Shown piece by piece: positions 16,711 through 25,091 of a stretch of DNA of 64,000 nucleotides. Position numbers and translations under genes: made by a program. The DNA lies in NCBI GenBank assembly GCA_002215645.1, contig NGFI01000014.1, positions 62,001 through 126,000 on the forward strand, given 5' to 3'. Under the pieces are notes generated by a model. That model was given only the letters and a program-made list of their open reading frames with translations. It was not told the origin of the DNA and did not search any database. This stretch comes from Gemmatimonadetes bacterium 2013_60CM_65_52 (GTDB lineage: Bacteria; Gemmatimonadota; Gemmatimonadetes; Gemmatimonadales; Gemmatimonadaceae). Position 1 is the first letter of the stretch. The number at the start of each line of letters is the position of its first letter.

Positions 16711-17477
16711 GGCGCGGAATCGGCGGCATCGAGCACGGACAACCAGAGGCGGCGCAACCCGTCCGCACCCGCTGCACTCGGCTCCACGAGCGAGCGTCGC
16801 CAGTACCATCGCTCGGCCTCGGGCGCAGAGACGCCGTGTCCGAGGAACCAGGCGTGTGCGTCGGCAAAGAGAACGACGTCGTCGTCGGCCAGTGACCTGA
16901 TGTGCGCGTTCATTGCATCGAGAACGTGGAGCGGCAACACACCCACGCCCTCGAGAACGCCGGGGATGCGCCCCGTTCCGTCCGACGGATCGTAGATCGA
17001 CGTGAGCACGATGACGGAGTCGGGAACATCGCGCCTGATGGATGCGACGAGAAAATCGTACGCAGCCATGACCTCCTGCCCGATCGACTCGAGCAGTGAA
17101 GCGCGCGGACGATTCGCCATGGCGCTCAGCAAGTCGTTGCCGCCGGCGGTGAGCGTCACGAGCGTCGGGCCGCTGTCGTCCTCGAGCGCGAGCAGCTGCT
17201 CACCGAACACGTCGCCGATGGTCGCGCCGTCCAGTGCGAGGTTCTGAAAGCGGATGCCCGGATAGCGCGCATTGAGCTCTTCGCCTTGCGACTCGGGATG
17301 TCGCGCGTCGTCGTTCTGGTAGAGGAGGGACGCCGCGCCCAACGGAGCAACGCGACCCGCGTGGGTGTCGCGCTCCAATGCCACCGCCACGTCGATCTCG
17401 CCAGCGTCGAGCGCCGGATAGAGATCGATGGACATGGAATCGCCGAGGGCGACGTACCGTGTGAAGAACGGCAGCAC
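16707..17477 (-). CDS. SGNH/GDSL-family hydrolase
   Basis: Block I is YVALGDSMS near residue 8 with the nucleophilic Ser, block II Gly is in NLALDGATIGDV, and block III is TAGGNDLL with the oxyanion Asn. The expected block V His is not obvious: the C-terminus reads PSAAGADGLRRLW. Families with this ending exist, so it may still be an esterase using another base. No signal peptide, so probably cytoplasmic. It overlaps the MobA-like gene and follows ispH by 10 nt. Confidence 0.82.
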   Translation of the reverse strand: MLPFFTRYVALGDSMSIDLYPALDAGEIDVAVALERDTHAGRVAPLGAASLLYQNDDARHPESQGEELNARYPGIRFQNLALDGATIGDVFGEQLLALEDDSGPTLVTLTAGGNDLLSAMANRPRASLLESIGQEVMAAYDFLVASIRRDVPDSVIVLTSIYDPSDGTGRIPGVLEGVGVLPLHVLDAMNAHIRSLADDDVVLFADAHAWFLGHGVSAPEAERWYWRRSLVEPSAAGADGLRRLWLSVLDAADSAP

Positions 17478-17487
17478 CGGTTGGCCG

Positions 17488-18711
17488 CTATGCCGGTTGC
17501 AACGCCAGCCCGCGCGTCGCGAGGATGCGCGCGACCGCCTCGCCGATCTTGTTGTTCGGCGTGCTCGCTCCCGCGGTGAGCCCGATGCGCACCGGTCCCT
17601 CCGCGGGCAGCCAGTCCGCCTTCGTCTCCTCGACGTGCTGTACGCCGGCGACTCGGAAATGCACGGTGCGCGCCTCCGGATCGATGCCGCTTGCGTCCTC
17701 GATGTGATACGTCGGCACGCGCTCGGCGCAAAGCGCAGCGAGCGAGATGGTGTTGCTCGAGTTGAAGCCGCCGATCACGACCATCGCGTCGAGCGGCTCC
17801 TCGAGCAGCGCGAGCACGGCGTCCTGCCGCTCCTGGGTCGCGCTGCAGATGGTGTCGAATGTGCGGAAGTCAGCTCGGGCGGCGACACCTCGCGCGCGCT
17901 CGATCGATGCGCCAACTGCTTCCGCAATAGCCAGGGATTCGCGCGCCAGCATCGTCGTCTGATTCGCAACGCCGACGCGTTGGAGATGGACGTCCGGGTC
18001 GAAGCCAGGCGAGACGGCATTGGCGAAGTGCGCAAGGAACTCGTCGCGCGAGCCACGGCCTTCGATGTACTCGCACACCATGCGCGCCTCGTCCATGTGG
18101 CGCACGACGATGTAGTGGCCACCCGGGAACCGCAGCATCTGCGACGCGGTCGCGCGGGTTTCCTCGTGATGGTACTTCCCGTGAATGAGCGCGGTGAAGC
18201 CGTCGCGGCCATACGCTTCGACGCGCTTCCAGACGTTGAGCACCGACCCACAGGTGGTGTCGACCAGAACGCAGCCGATGTCCCGGAGTGCCTCGAAGGC
18301 CGCGATCGTCACGCCGAAGGCGGGGAGGATGACGACGTCTTCAGCGCGAATTCCACTGAAGTCGAATTCTCCTGCCTCGGTCCGCTCGAGGATCTCGATG
18401 CCCATCCCGCGCAGCTTCGCGTTCACGTGCGGGTTGTGGATGATCTCACCGACGAGCAGCAGGCGCCGGTCGGGGAACTTCTTACGGGTCTGATATGCGT
18501 ACTCGACCGCGCGCTCGACGCCGTAGCAGAAGCCGAATTCCTGCGCCAACCGGATGGTGACGTCCTCGACCGTGAGGGTGTGGTCCTGCTCGCGCAGGAC
18601 GTCCACAATGTGGCCGTTGTAATCCGACGTCAGCTCGTCCTGGACATCAGCTTTCAGGCCGAAACCCTTTCGGAAATACGTCGGCTGGGGGTCGGCTGGG
18701 GGCGGCGCCAT
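17488..18711 (-). CDS. ispH: 4-hydroxy-3-methylbut-2-enyl diphosphate reductase
   Basis: Last step of the MEP isoprenoid pathway, giving IPP and DMAPP through a [4Fe-4S] cluster. The three cluster Cys are at 62 (FGFCYGVERAV), 154 (DTTCGSV) and 289 (TICSATQERQ), and HGKYHHEET supplies the active-site His/Glu residues. At 407 residues it is the longer type with an extra N-terminal segment, as in cyanobacteria and plastids, rather than the ~310-residue E. coli type. ATG 18711 is 46 nt from the divergent kinase ATG at 18758. Confidence 0.95.
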   Translation of the reverse strand: MAPPPADPQPTYFRKGFGLKADVQDELTSDYNGHIVDVLREQDHTLTVEDVTIRLAQEFGFCYGVERAVEYAYQTRKKFPDRRLLLVGEIIHNPHVNAKLRGMGIEILERTEAGEFDFSGIRAEDVVILPAFGVTIAAFEALRDIGCVLVDTTCGSVLNVWKRVEAYGRDGFTALIHGKYHHEETRATASQMLRFPGGHYIVVRHMDEARMVCEYIEGRGSRDEFLAHFANAVSPGFDPDVHLQRVGVANQTTMLARESLAIAEAVGASIERARGVAARADFRTFDTICSATQERQDAVLALLEEPLDAMVVIGGFNSSNTISLAALCAERVPTYHIEDASGIDPEARTVHFRVAGVQHVEETKADWLPAEGPVRIGLTAGASTPNNKIGEAVARILATRGLALQPA

Positions 18712-18757
18712 ACTACGAAATCTAGCGTAGGGCGAGCCCGCCGCCCTAGCTTGACCT

Positions 18758-20797
18758 ATGGCCGCGGCCCCCGACTCGGACTTCATCGCGCTCCAGGAGG
18801 CGCTGGCCGGCGAGTACTCGCTGGACCGCGAGCTCGGCCGCGGCGGTATGGGCATCGTGTACCTCGCGCGCGACGTGCGGCTCGCCCGTCCGGTCGCCAT
18901 CAAGGTGCTGCCACCCGAAGTCGCGTCGAATGCCACGTGGCGCACGGCATTCCTGAATGAATCGCAGACGGTTGCACGGCTTAGCCACCCCAACATCGTG
19001 CCGGTGTACCTGGCGGGCGAGCGGGGTGGATTCACCTATCTCGTGATGGCGTTCGTGGATGGCGTGACGCTCGGCGAGCGTATCCGCACGCGCGGTCCGC
19101 TGCTGCCGGGTCAGGCCGCACGTGTGCTCCGCGAGGTGGCGTGGGCGCTGGCGTACGCGCACACCGCCGGCATCGTGCACCGGGACGTCTCGGCCGAGAA
19201 CATCATGCTGGAGCGGGGGACCGAGCGGGCCATCGTGATGGACTTCGGCATCGCGAGCGCGATGCGGACCGCCGCCGTGCATGACGACGGCCGCGTGATG
19301 GGCAACGCGCATTATCTCAGTCCGGAGCAGGCCGCTGGCGAGCCGCTCGACGCGCGCAGCGATCTCTATTCGTTGGGGATCGCGGGCTTCTATGCACTCA
19401 CTGGACGACTTCCGTTCGATGGTGAGACGGCGGCGGACGTCGTGCGACAGCAGCTCACGGCGACTGCACCCTCGATTGCGAGTGTGACGCCGTCGGTTCC
19501 CCCGCGCCTTGCGGCCGCGGTGGAGCGATGCCTCCATAAGGAGCCGATTCGCCGTTATCGGAGCGCCGAGAGTTTCGCGGAGGCCATTGACCTGGCGTTC
19601 GAGCATGCGAAGGAGATTCCGGCGCCTCTCCGCTCGTGGATCGCGCAGAATGAGCGAGAGTTGCCGGCGGCGTTCGCGATGCTCGGCATGGGGGCGACGG
19701 CGGGCATCACCCTCGTTGCGGTTACAAACCTGACGTGGCCGTTTTTCGTGCCATTCACGGTGATGCCGATCATCAGCGCCATTCCGTGGACGACGCGACT
19801 TCGCCGCATAATCGGCGAGGGCTACACACCTGACGATCTGCATGCGGCGTTACGCGAGCATCAGCTCGTGCGTGCGGAGGAGCTCGAGTACGAGCGGAGA
19901 CAAACGTCGCCGCGATCGCGCACCGTGTTTCGAACGCTGCTCGGGGCAAGCATTGGTGGCACGGCGATGGGTGGCTGGATGTACTACCAGGCGAGCGTCT
20001 TCGCGAACCGGCTCTTACCCTCGCAATCCGGCAATGGGATTTGGGATACTGCCACTGCCGTGGCGTTGGGACGCCCCCAAAGCCTGCTGGTGCTCTTTCC
20101 TTCGCTCGTGTTGCTCACGATCTCGGGAGTGCCCCTGGCCGGTGAGTTCATCCGCTTTCGACTTGCCAGCCGCATCGCCAACGCGAGCATCTCGTTCTGG
20201 AAGGGTCGCTGGGGACGCCGCATCGCAAAGCTCGCCTCCCTCGGCGAGACTCCTGCAACGCGCCCCGCGCTCGGCATGCCCGTACTCACCGAAGTCGCAC
20301 TCGGCCGTGCAACCGATCACCTCTTCGAGGCACTCCCGCGCGACACTCGCCGCGAATTGTCAGCCCTTCCCGAGGCCGTACGGCAGCTCTCCGAAGACGC
20401 AACCCGCATTCGCGAGTCCATCGACGCCATCGACGATCAACTCGCCGGATTCGAGCGCGGCGGAGAATCGCTCAAAGACGCTCGGCGTGATGCGATTGCG
20501 GCCGAGTTGAGAGAATCCCGCTCGCAATCCGCGCTTCGCCTCGCGCAGACCGTCGGCGCCATCGAGAACATCCGGCTGGATCTGCTCCGCTTGCACATGG
20601 GGAGCGCCGGCATCGAATCCGTCACCGCGTCTCTCGAGGCCGCGCTCGACGTCGCACGGCAGATCGATGGAATGATCGACGCCACTACAACGATTGATTC
20701 GCTGATCGCAGAAACAGCCGATCCTCCGTCGAACGAAGTCTTCGAGGACGACGACAGCGACACACCCGTTGACGGCGTGCCCGCGGCGCGTGCCTGA
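18758..20797 (+). CDS. Multi-pass membrane Ser/Thr kinase with altered catalytic loop
   Basis: A 679-residue protein with an N-terminal Hanks kinase domain (GRGGMGIVY, Lys49 in VAIKV, MDFG at ~161-164, SPEQ). The catalytic loop reads HRDVSAEN: the usual Lys two residues after Asp143 is Ser145. The second half has several hydrophobic segments (around residues 305-345, 395-415 and 445-465) and ends in a helical coiled-coil region containing IENIRLDLLRL. The N-terminal half also carries all other catalytic residues, so activity may persist at reduced level. The S66 peptidase gene overlaps its 3' end by 8 nt or more. Confidence 0.9.
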   Translation: MAAAPDSDFIALQEALAGEYSLDRELGRGGMGIVYLARDVRLARPVAIKVLPPEVASNATWRTAFLNESQTVARLSHPNIVPVYLAGERGGFTYLVMAFVDGVTLGERIRTRGPLLPGQAARVLREVAWALAYAHTAGIVHRDVSAENIMLERGTERAIVMDFGIASAMRTAAVHDDGRVMGNAHYLSPEQAAGEPLDARSDLYSLGIAGFYALTGRLPFDGETAADVVRQQLTATAPSIASVTPSVPPRLAAAVERCLHKEPIRRYRSAESFAEAIDLAFEHAKEIPAPLRSWIAQNERELPAAFAMLGMGATAGITLVAVTNLTWPFFVPFTVMPIISAIPWTTRLRRIIGEGYTPDDLHAALREHQLVRAEELEYERRQTSPRSRTVFRTLLGASIGGTAMGGWMYYQASVFANRLLPSQSGNGIWDTATAVALGRPQSLLVLFPSLVLLTISGVPLAGEFIRFRLASRIANASISFWKGRWGRRIAKLASLGETPATRPALGMPVLTEVALGRATDHLFEALPRDTRRELSALPEAVRQLSEDATRIRESIDAIDDQLAGFERGGESLKDARRDAIAAELRESRSQSALRLAQTVGAIENIRLDLLRLHMGSAGIESVTASLEAALDVARQIDGMIDATTTIDSLIAETADPPSNEVFEDDDSDTPVDGVPAARA

Positions 20798-21743
20798 CGC
20801 GTCCGCGCTGCTCTGCCCGCCGCCACTTCAGAAGGGCGACACCATCGGCGTCGTGGCGTCGTCCTATTCGCCGCGGCCAAAATGGCTCGCGCGCGGCGTA
20901 CGCGCACTCGAGCGCGCCGGCTACGACGTGTTGCTCGATCCCGAGCTCAACGTGTCGCGCCGCTATCTGCGCGCGGAAGACGAGCGCCGCGCCGACAACT
21001 TCACCGCCATGTGGATCGACCCACGCGTGAAGGCCCTCATCGGCGGGACGGGTGGATACGGCGCCGTGCGCATGCTCCCACACCTCGACCCCACGATCTT
21101 CCGCGCCAATCCGAAGGCATTCGTGGGCTACTCGGACATCACCGTGCTGCATCTCTGGCTCATGCGTCTCGCCGGATTGCGCGCGTTTCACGGGCCCACC
21201 GTGGACGATCTGATTCCGAGCGCGCGCGACGTCACGACGGCGTCGCTGCTCACCGCACTGACCACACCGCATCCGACGACGCGAATCGGCAAGGACGCGT
21301 CGCGCACCGTGCGGCCTGGCCGTGCCGTCGGTCGATTGGTGGGCGGCAACCTGGCGCTCGTGCAGCAGACCATCGGAACGCCCTATGAGATCGACACGGC
21401 AGATGCGATTCTCTTTCTCGAGGAGGTGCGCGATCCCATGTCGTTCGTCGACGAGCGCCTCGTGCAGCTTCGCGCCACGGGACTCCTCGGCAAGGTGCGC
21501 GGCATCGTGTTCGGCCACCTGTCGCTCGATCGCAGCGAAGAGGACGACTTCGAGGATTTCGTCCTCGATCTGGTCTCCGATCTCGGCGTTCCCGTCCTCA
21601 TGGACTTTCCCGCCGGCCACGAGAATCCTAACTTGACTTTGCCTCTTGGTACGGAGGTCGAGCTGGTCGCCGAGGACGAGACCGGCTGGATCGTCTACCA
21701 CGAAGACGCCCTGCTCTCGCCTCCCTCGCCACTCCACGCGTAG
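20790..21743 (+). CDS. LD-carboxypeptidase, peptidase family S66 (MccF/LdcA-like)
   Basis: The product matches S66 peptidases: GDTIGVVASSY opening, the nucleophilic Ser in VGYSDITVLH, a Glu in FLEEVRDP and the His in GHENPN near the C-terminus, giving the Ser-Glu-His triad. These enzymes cut the L,D bond of murein tetrapeptides during cell-wall recycling, or cleave peptidyl-nucleotide toxins. GTG 20790 is preferred, overlapping the kinase stop by 8 nt; a TTG at 20769 would give a 29-nt overlap. The tight coupling to a kinase and then to sthA suggests one transcript. Confidence 0.9.
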   Translation: MPDASALLCPPPLQKGDTIGVVASSYSPRPKWLARGVRALERAGYDVLLDPELNVSRRYLRAEDERRADNFTAMWIDPRVKALIGGTGGYGAVRMLPHLDPTIFRANPKAFVGYSDITVLHLWLMRLAGLRAFHGPTVDDLIPSARDVTTASLLTALTTPHPTTRIGKDASRTVRPGRAVGRLVGGNLALVQQTIGTPYEIDTADAILFLEEVRDPMSFVDERLVQLRATGLLGKVRGIVFGHLSLDRSEEDDFEDFVLDLVSDLGVPVLMDFPAGHENPNLTLPLGTEVELVAEDETGWIVYHEDALLSPPSPLHA

Positions 21744-23197
21744 TGACGCCTCCCGAGCACTTCGACCTCGTCGTCATCGGCTCAGGCCCCGCGGGCGAAA
21801 AGGGAGCCGCGCAGGCGGCGTATTTCGGCAAGCGCGTCTGCCTCATCGAGAAGGCGCCCAAGCCCGGTGGTGCCGCCGTCAACACGGGCACGATTCCCAG
21901 CAAGACGCTGCGCGAAACCGCGCTCTATTTCTCCGGCCTGCGCCAGCGCGGGCTCTATGGTGTGGACGTCAGCGTCAAACAGGACATCACCATCGGCGAC
22001 TTCATGCACCGCGAGCGCGCGGTCATCGAATCCGAATGGAAGCTCATCGCCGAGAACATCGAGAAGCATGGAATCGTCACCGTGCAAGGTTCGGCACGCT
22101 TCCACGACGAGCATTCCATCGAGGTCTCGCGCTTCGGACTCGACACTCGGCTCATTCAGGGCGATGTGATTCTCGTCGCCACAGGGTCTTCGCCGATGGC
22201 GCCCGTGGGCTACGAGCTGGACAACGAGGTGATCGTGGACAGCGATTCCCTGCTGACGTTGCAGCGGATTCCCTCCTCCATGATCGTGGTCGGCGGCGGC
22301 GTCATCGGCTGCGAATACGCGTGCATTTTCGCGGCACTCGGCGTCCGCGTTACGCTGATCAATTCGCGACACAGGCTCCTCGCGCACCTCGACAAGGACG
22401 TCAGCGACGCGCTGCGCCAGTCCATGACCTCGCGCCTTGGCATCACCGTACATGGCGACGCCGAGGTGAAAGAAGTGACGGTGGATAACGGGCGCGCGCA
22501 TGTGGTGTTGACCGACGACACCGAGCTCGACACGGACTGCGTGCTCGTGAGCACGGGCCGCATCGGCAATTCCGCCGCGATCGACTGCAAGCGGATCGGC
22601 GTGAAGGTGAACGACCGCGGTTACATCATCGTGGATCGCCAGTACCGCACGGCCGTTCCGCACATCTACGCCGCCGGCGACGTCATCGGATTCCCCGCGC
22701 TCGCTTCGGCATCCATGGAGCAGGCGCGCGTCGCCATCTGCAACGCCTTCGAGCTCAAGTACAAGCGCGCCGTCTCGGATGTGCTTCCGTACGGCGTGTG
22801 GACCATCCCCGAGATCGCGACGGTGGGCGAGAGCGAGGACGTACTGCGCGCGCGCGAGGTGCCGTACGAGGTCGGGCGCTCGAGCTACCGTATCAATCCA
22901 CGCGCCCAGATCCTCGGGGACACGGACGGCTTCATCAAGCTCCTCTTTCATCCGGAAGATCAGCGCATCCTCGGCGTCACCATCGTCGGGGAGAGTGCGT
23001 GCGAGCTGATTCATGTCGGTATGACCGTCATGGCGTTCGGCGGCTCGCTCGATTATTTCATCCAGGCCGCTTTCAACTTTCCGTCGCTCGCCGACGCGTA
23101 CAAGTACGCCGCCTACGACGGGCTCCAGCGCCTGCAACGCCGCCATGCGCGTGCTCCGGGGCTGCCGTCCATCGCGAGGGAAGTCGTTACGGATTGA
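21743..23197 (+). CDS. sthA: Soluble pyridine nucleotide transhydrogenase
   Basis: A 484-residue FAD flavoprotein of the disulfide reductase fold. It has FAD motif VIGSGPAGEKGA at the N-terminus, NAD motif VVGGGVIGCEYA near residue 178 and IYAAGDVIG near 309. The redox-active CxxxxC is replaced by NTGTIPSKTLRE, which marks SthA rather than lipoamide dehydrogenase. It interconverts NADPH and NADH in the cytoplasm. GTG 21743 shares its G with the TAG stop of the S66 gene. The last 11 nt overlap the convergent NTPase gene. Confidence 0.94.
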   Translation: MTPPEHFDLVVIGSGPAGEKGAAQAAYFGKRVCLIEKAPKPGGAAVNTGTIPSKTLRETALYFSGLRQRGLYGVDVSVKQDITIGDFMHRERAVIESEWKLIAENIEKHGIVTVQGSARFHDEHSIEVSRFGLDTRLIQGDVILVATGSSPMAPVGYELDNEVIVDSDSLLTLQRIPSSMIVVGGGVIGCEYACIFAALGVRVTLINSRHRLLAHLDKDVSDALRQSMTSRLGITVHGDAEVKEVTVDNGRAHVVLTDDTELDTDCVLVSTGRIGNSAAIDCKRIGVKVNDRGYIIVDRQYRTAVPHIYAAGDVIGFPALASASMEQARVAICNAFELKYKRAVSDVLPYGVWTIPEIATVGESEDVLRAREVPYEVGRSSYRINPRAQILGDTDGFIKLLFHPEDQRILGVTIVGESACELIHVGMTVMAFGGSLDYFIQAAFNFPSLADAYKYAAYDGLQRLQRRHARAPGLPSIAREVVTD

Positions 23198-23723
23198 TGT
23201 GCGCGGCCAACGCGTAGGCCACGAGCACCTCGTAGGCCTGCTGTCGGGTGACGAGTCCTCTGGTGAGGATTCCCACGGCGCCGACGCCCTGTTTCACGTT
23301 CTGTTCTCCCGTCACGGTATCCATCGCGTGACCGAGTTCCATGCCGTCGCGCACGAGCCGTGCGACCTGGGGAGGCAGCTCGAGCGAGAGCGATCCGCCC
23401 ACGCCTTCGCGTCCGTCGCGCGAGACGACCGCGGCCCACGCGCACGTACGCACCCTGCCCTCCGCGGCATCCACGACGCCTCCTTCGATACCGACGCCGA
23501 AATCCGCGTCGAGCGCAACGCGGGCGGCGCGAGCGCGCGCCACCGCGCCACGAATCGTCTCGTCGTCTCCCCAGGGTTGATCGGGCACGCCACTGGCCGC
23601 CGCCACGCCGTCAACGCGTGCATGGGGCATGAGGCGCATGAGTGCATCGCGCGTCGCCGCGATCTTCACCGGGTTCGTGGATCCGACCGCGATGGACCGG
23701 ACCGCTGAGAGGTCTGTCGTCAT
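23187..23723 (-). CDS. Inosine/xanthosine triphosphatase, YjjX type
   Basis: The 178-residue protein has the family signature VGSTNPVKIAATRDAL at the N-terminus and FGVGIEGGV in the middle, matching the NTPase_I-T family. It hydrolyses ITP and XTP, keeping deaminated purines out of DNA and RNA. The C-terminal half contains the conserved GVGAVGILTRG. An in-frame start at 23759 exists but would add an unconserved stretch. It converges on sthA with an 11-nt overlap. Confidence 0.9.
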   Translation of the reverse strand: MTTDLSAVRSIAVGSTNPVKIAATRDALMRLMPHARVDGVAAASGVPDQPWGDDETIRGAVARARAARVALDADFGVGIEGGVVDAAEGRVRTCAWAAVVSRDGREGVGGSLSLELPPQVARLVRDGMELGHAMDTVTGEQNVKQGVGAVGILTRGLVTRQQAYEVLVAYALAAHINP

Positions 23724-23834
23724 ATCGAGTGAAGATGCCTCGGGAAACGGCGTCTGCACAGCCAGCGAATCTCCGCGTGCCCATCTCGCGGCGGCAGGTT
23801 GCCGCCCTCCGCCACGGGGGATATGCTAGGGCCG

Positions 23835-24482
23835 ATGTCGCAACCTCTGGAGCTCACCAGATCGGCGTCGGCGACGGAGCCGCGTGAACGACACGCTTTT
23901 GCGTTCGTCGCGGAACGCCTGTGGCTGGACTTCGTGAATTCCGACCGCGTCGCGCGAGGCGACGATGCGCTCAGCGACTTCGACCGCTTCGTGCGTTGGC
24001 TCGAGGCCGCGCACCTCCTCGACGAAGAGCGCGCCGCCTCCATGTTGCGCCGCTCCCAACAACAGCCCGCCGGCGCCCTGGCCGTGCTCGGAGACGCCCG
24101 CCGCGTGCGGAACGTGCTTCGTGCACTGGCCGAGCGCGGAGCGTCGTCGTCGACCATCCGCAGTGACGCGCTCGCCGAGCTGAATCGTGTACTCGGGCGC
24201 AGTGCGGGAACGCGCCGCGTCGAGCTGCAGGCCGACGGAGGCTTCGTCCGCACCTTCGTGCCCGTCGGCGATGCGTTCGCCGGCATTCTGATCTCCGTGG
24301 TCGAGAGCGCGGCCGATGCGCTCATCCTCGGCGAGCTGGTGCGCGTGCGCCGGTGTGCCGATCCGCGATGCGGGCGGGTGTTTCAGGACGAGACGAAGAA
24401 TGGCCGCCGCCGCTGGTGCGACATGGCAACCTGCGGCAACAGGGCGAAGGCCGCGCGTCACAGGATGAAGCTGCATCGCTGA
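23835..24482 (+). CDS. CGNR zinc-finger / ABATE-domain protein
   Basis: The N-terminal domain (LWLDFVNSDRV and on) is the ABATE stress-response fold. The C-terminus has the CGNR finger: RCADPRCGRVF, then WCDMATCGNRAKAARHR, giving four zinc-binding Cys and the diagnostic CGNR. Members are thought to bind DNA as regulators, often in stress settings. ATG 23823 is an equally possible start. The GNAT gene begins 30 nt downstream on the same strand. Confidence 0.9.
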   Translation: MSQPLELTRSASATEPRERHAFAFVAERLWLDFVNSDRVARGDDALSDFDRFVRWLEAAHLLDEERAASMLRRSQQQPAGALAVLGDARRVRNVLRALAERGASSSTIRSDALAELNRVLGRSAGTRRVELQADGGFVRTFVPVGDAFAGILISVVESAADALILGELVRVRRCADPRCGRVFQDETKNGRRRWCDMATCGNRAKAARHRMKLHR

Positions 24483-24512
24483 GCCGGTGCAGCATCGCGG
24501 AGTGCCAGGCAA

Positions 24513-25091
24513 ATGGTAGCTCACCGGCAGACCGTCGAGGCGGTTCGCACGTACCTCGAGCTTCCCTCGCGCACCGCGCTGCGGCCGTCTCGTGCAACAC
24601 CGGCTGGCGCCGTCATCGCCGCGCTCGAGCCGCGCACCGCGGCGGAGTATCTCGCGGCGTACGTAAGAGTCGGAGGACCATGGGGCTGGCGCGATCGTCT
24701 CGCGTGGACCACCCAGGAGCTCGATCGATATCTGTCGTCGAAGGACGTCCGCGTGTTTGCCCTTCGCGTCGACGGCCAGTTCGCCGGATTCTTCGAGCTC
24801 AAGCGGCTCGATGCGGCGCGCGTCGAGGTCATGTATTTCGGACTGGACCGGTCGTTCATCGGCCGCGGACTCGGCGGATTCATGCTCACGCGCGCCGTCA
24901 AGGAGGCGTTCGCCCTCGGCGCAGAGCGCGTCATTCTGAACACCTGCACGCTCGACGCGCCGCAGGCGCTGCCCAACTATCTCGCGCGCGGTTTCGTCAT
25001 CGTGCGTGAGGAGCGGTACACCACGATCCTTGCCTCAGCGGAATCGTCCGCCTCCGGGTCGCCGCCCGCGGCCCCCACGCCGGCCGCCTGA
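24513..25091 (+). CDS. GNAT-family N-acetyltransferase
   Basis: A 192-residue protein with a GNAT core in its middle and C-terminal parts: VFALRVDGQFAGFFEL (strands 2-3), VMYFGLDRSFIGRGLGGFML (acetyl-CoA loop as R-G-L-G-G), then ALPNYLARGFVIVREE, typical of the family. The first 40 residues are an unusual extension. The last 57 nt overlap the 3' end of the convergent DEAH helicase gene, an overlap in the Ala/Pro-rich tails of both proteins. The substrate is unknown. Confidence 0.87.
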   Translation: MVAHRQTVEAVRTYLELPSRTALRPSRATPAGAVIAALEPRTAAEYLAAYVRVGGPWGWRDRLAWTTQELDRYLSSKDVRVFALRVDGQFAGFFELKRLDAARVEVMYFGLDRSFIGRGLGGFMLTRAVKEAFALGAERVILNTCTLDAPQALPNYLARGFVIVREERYTTILASAESSASGSPPAAPTPAA

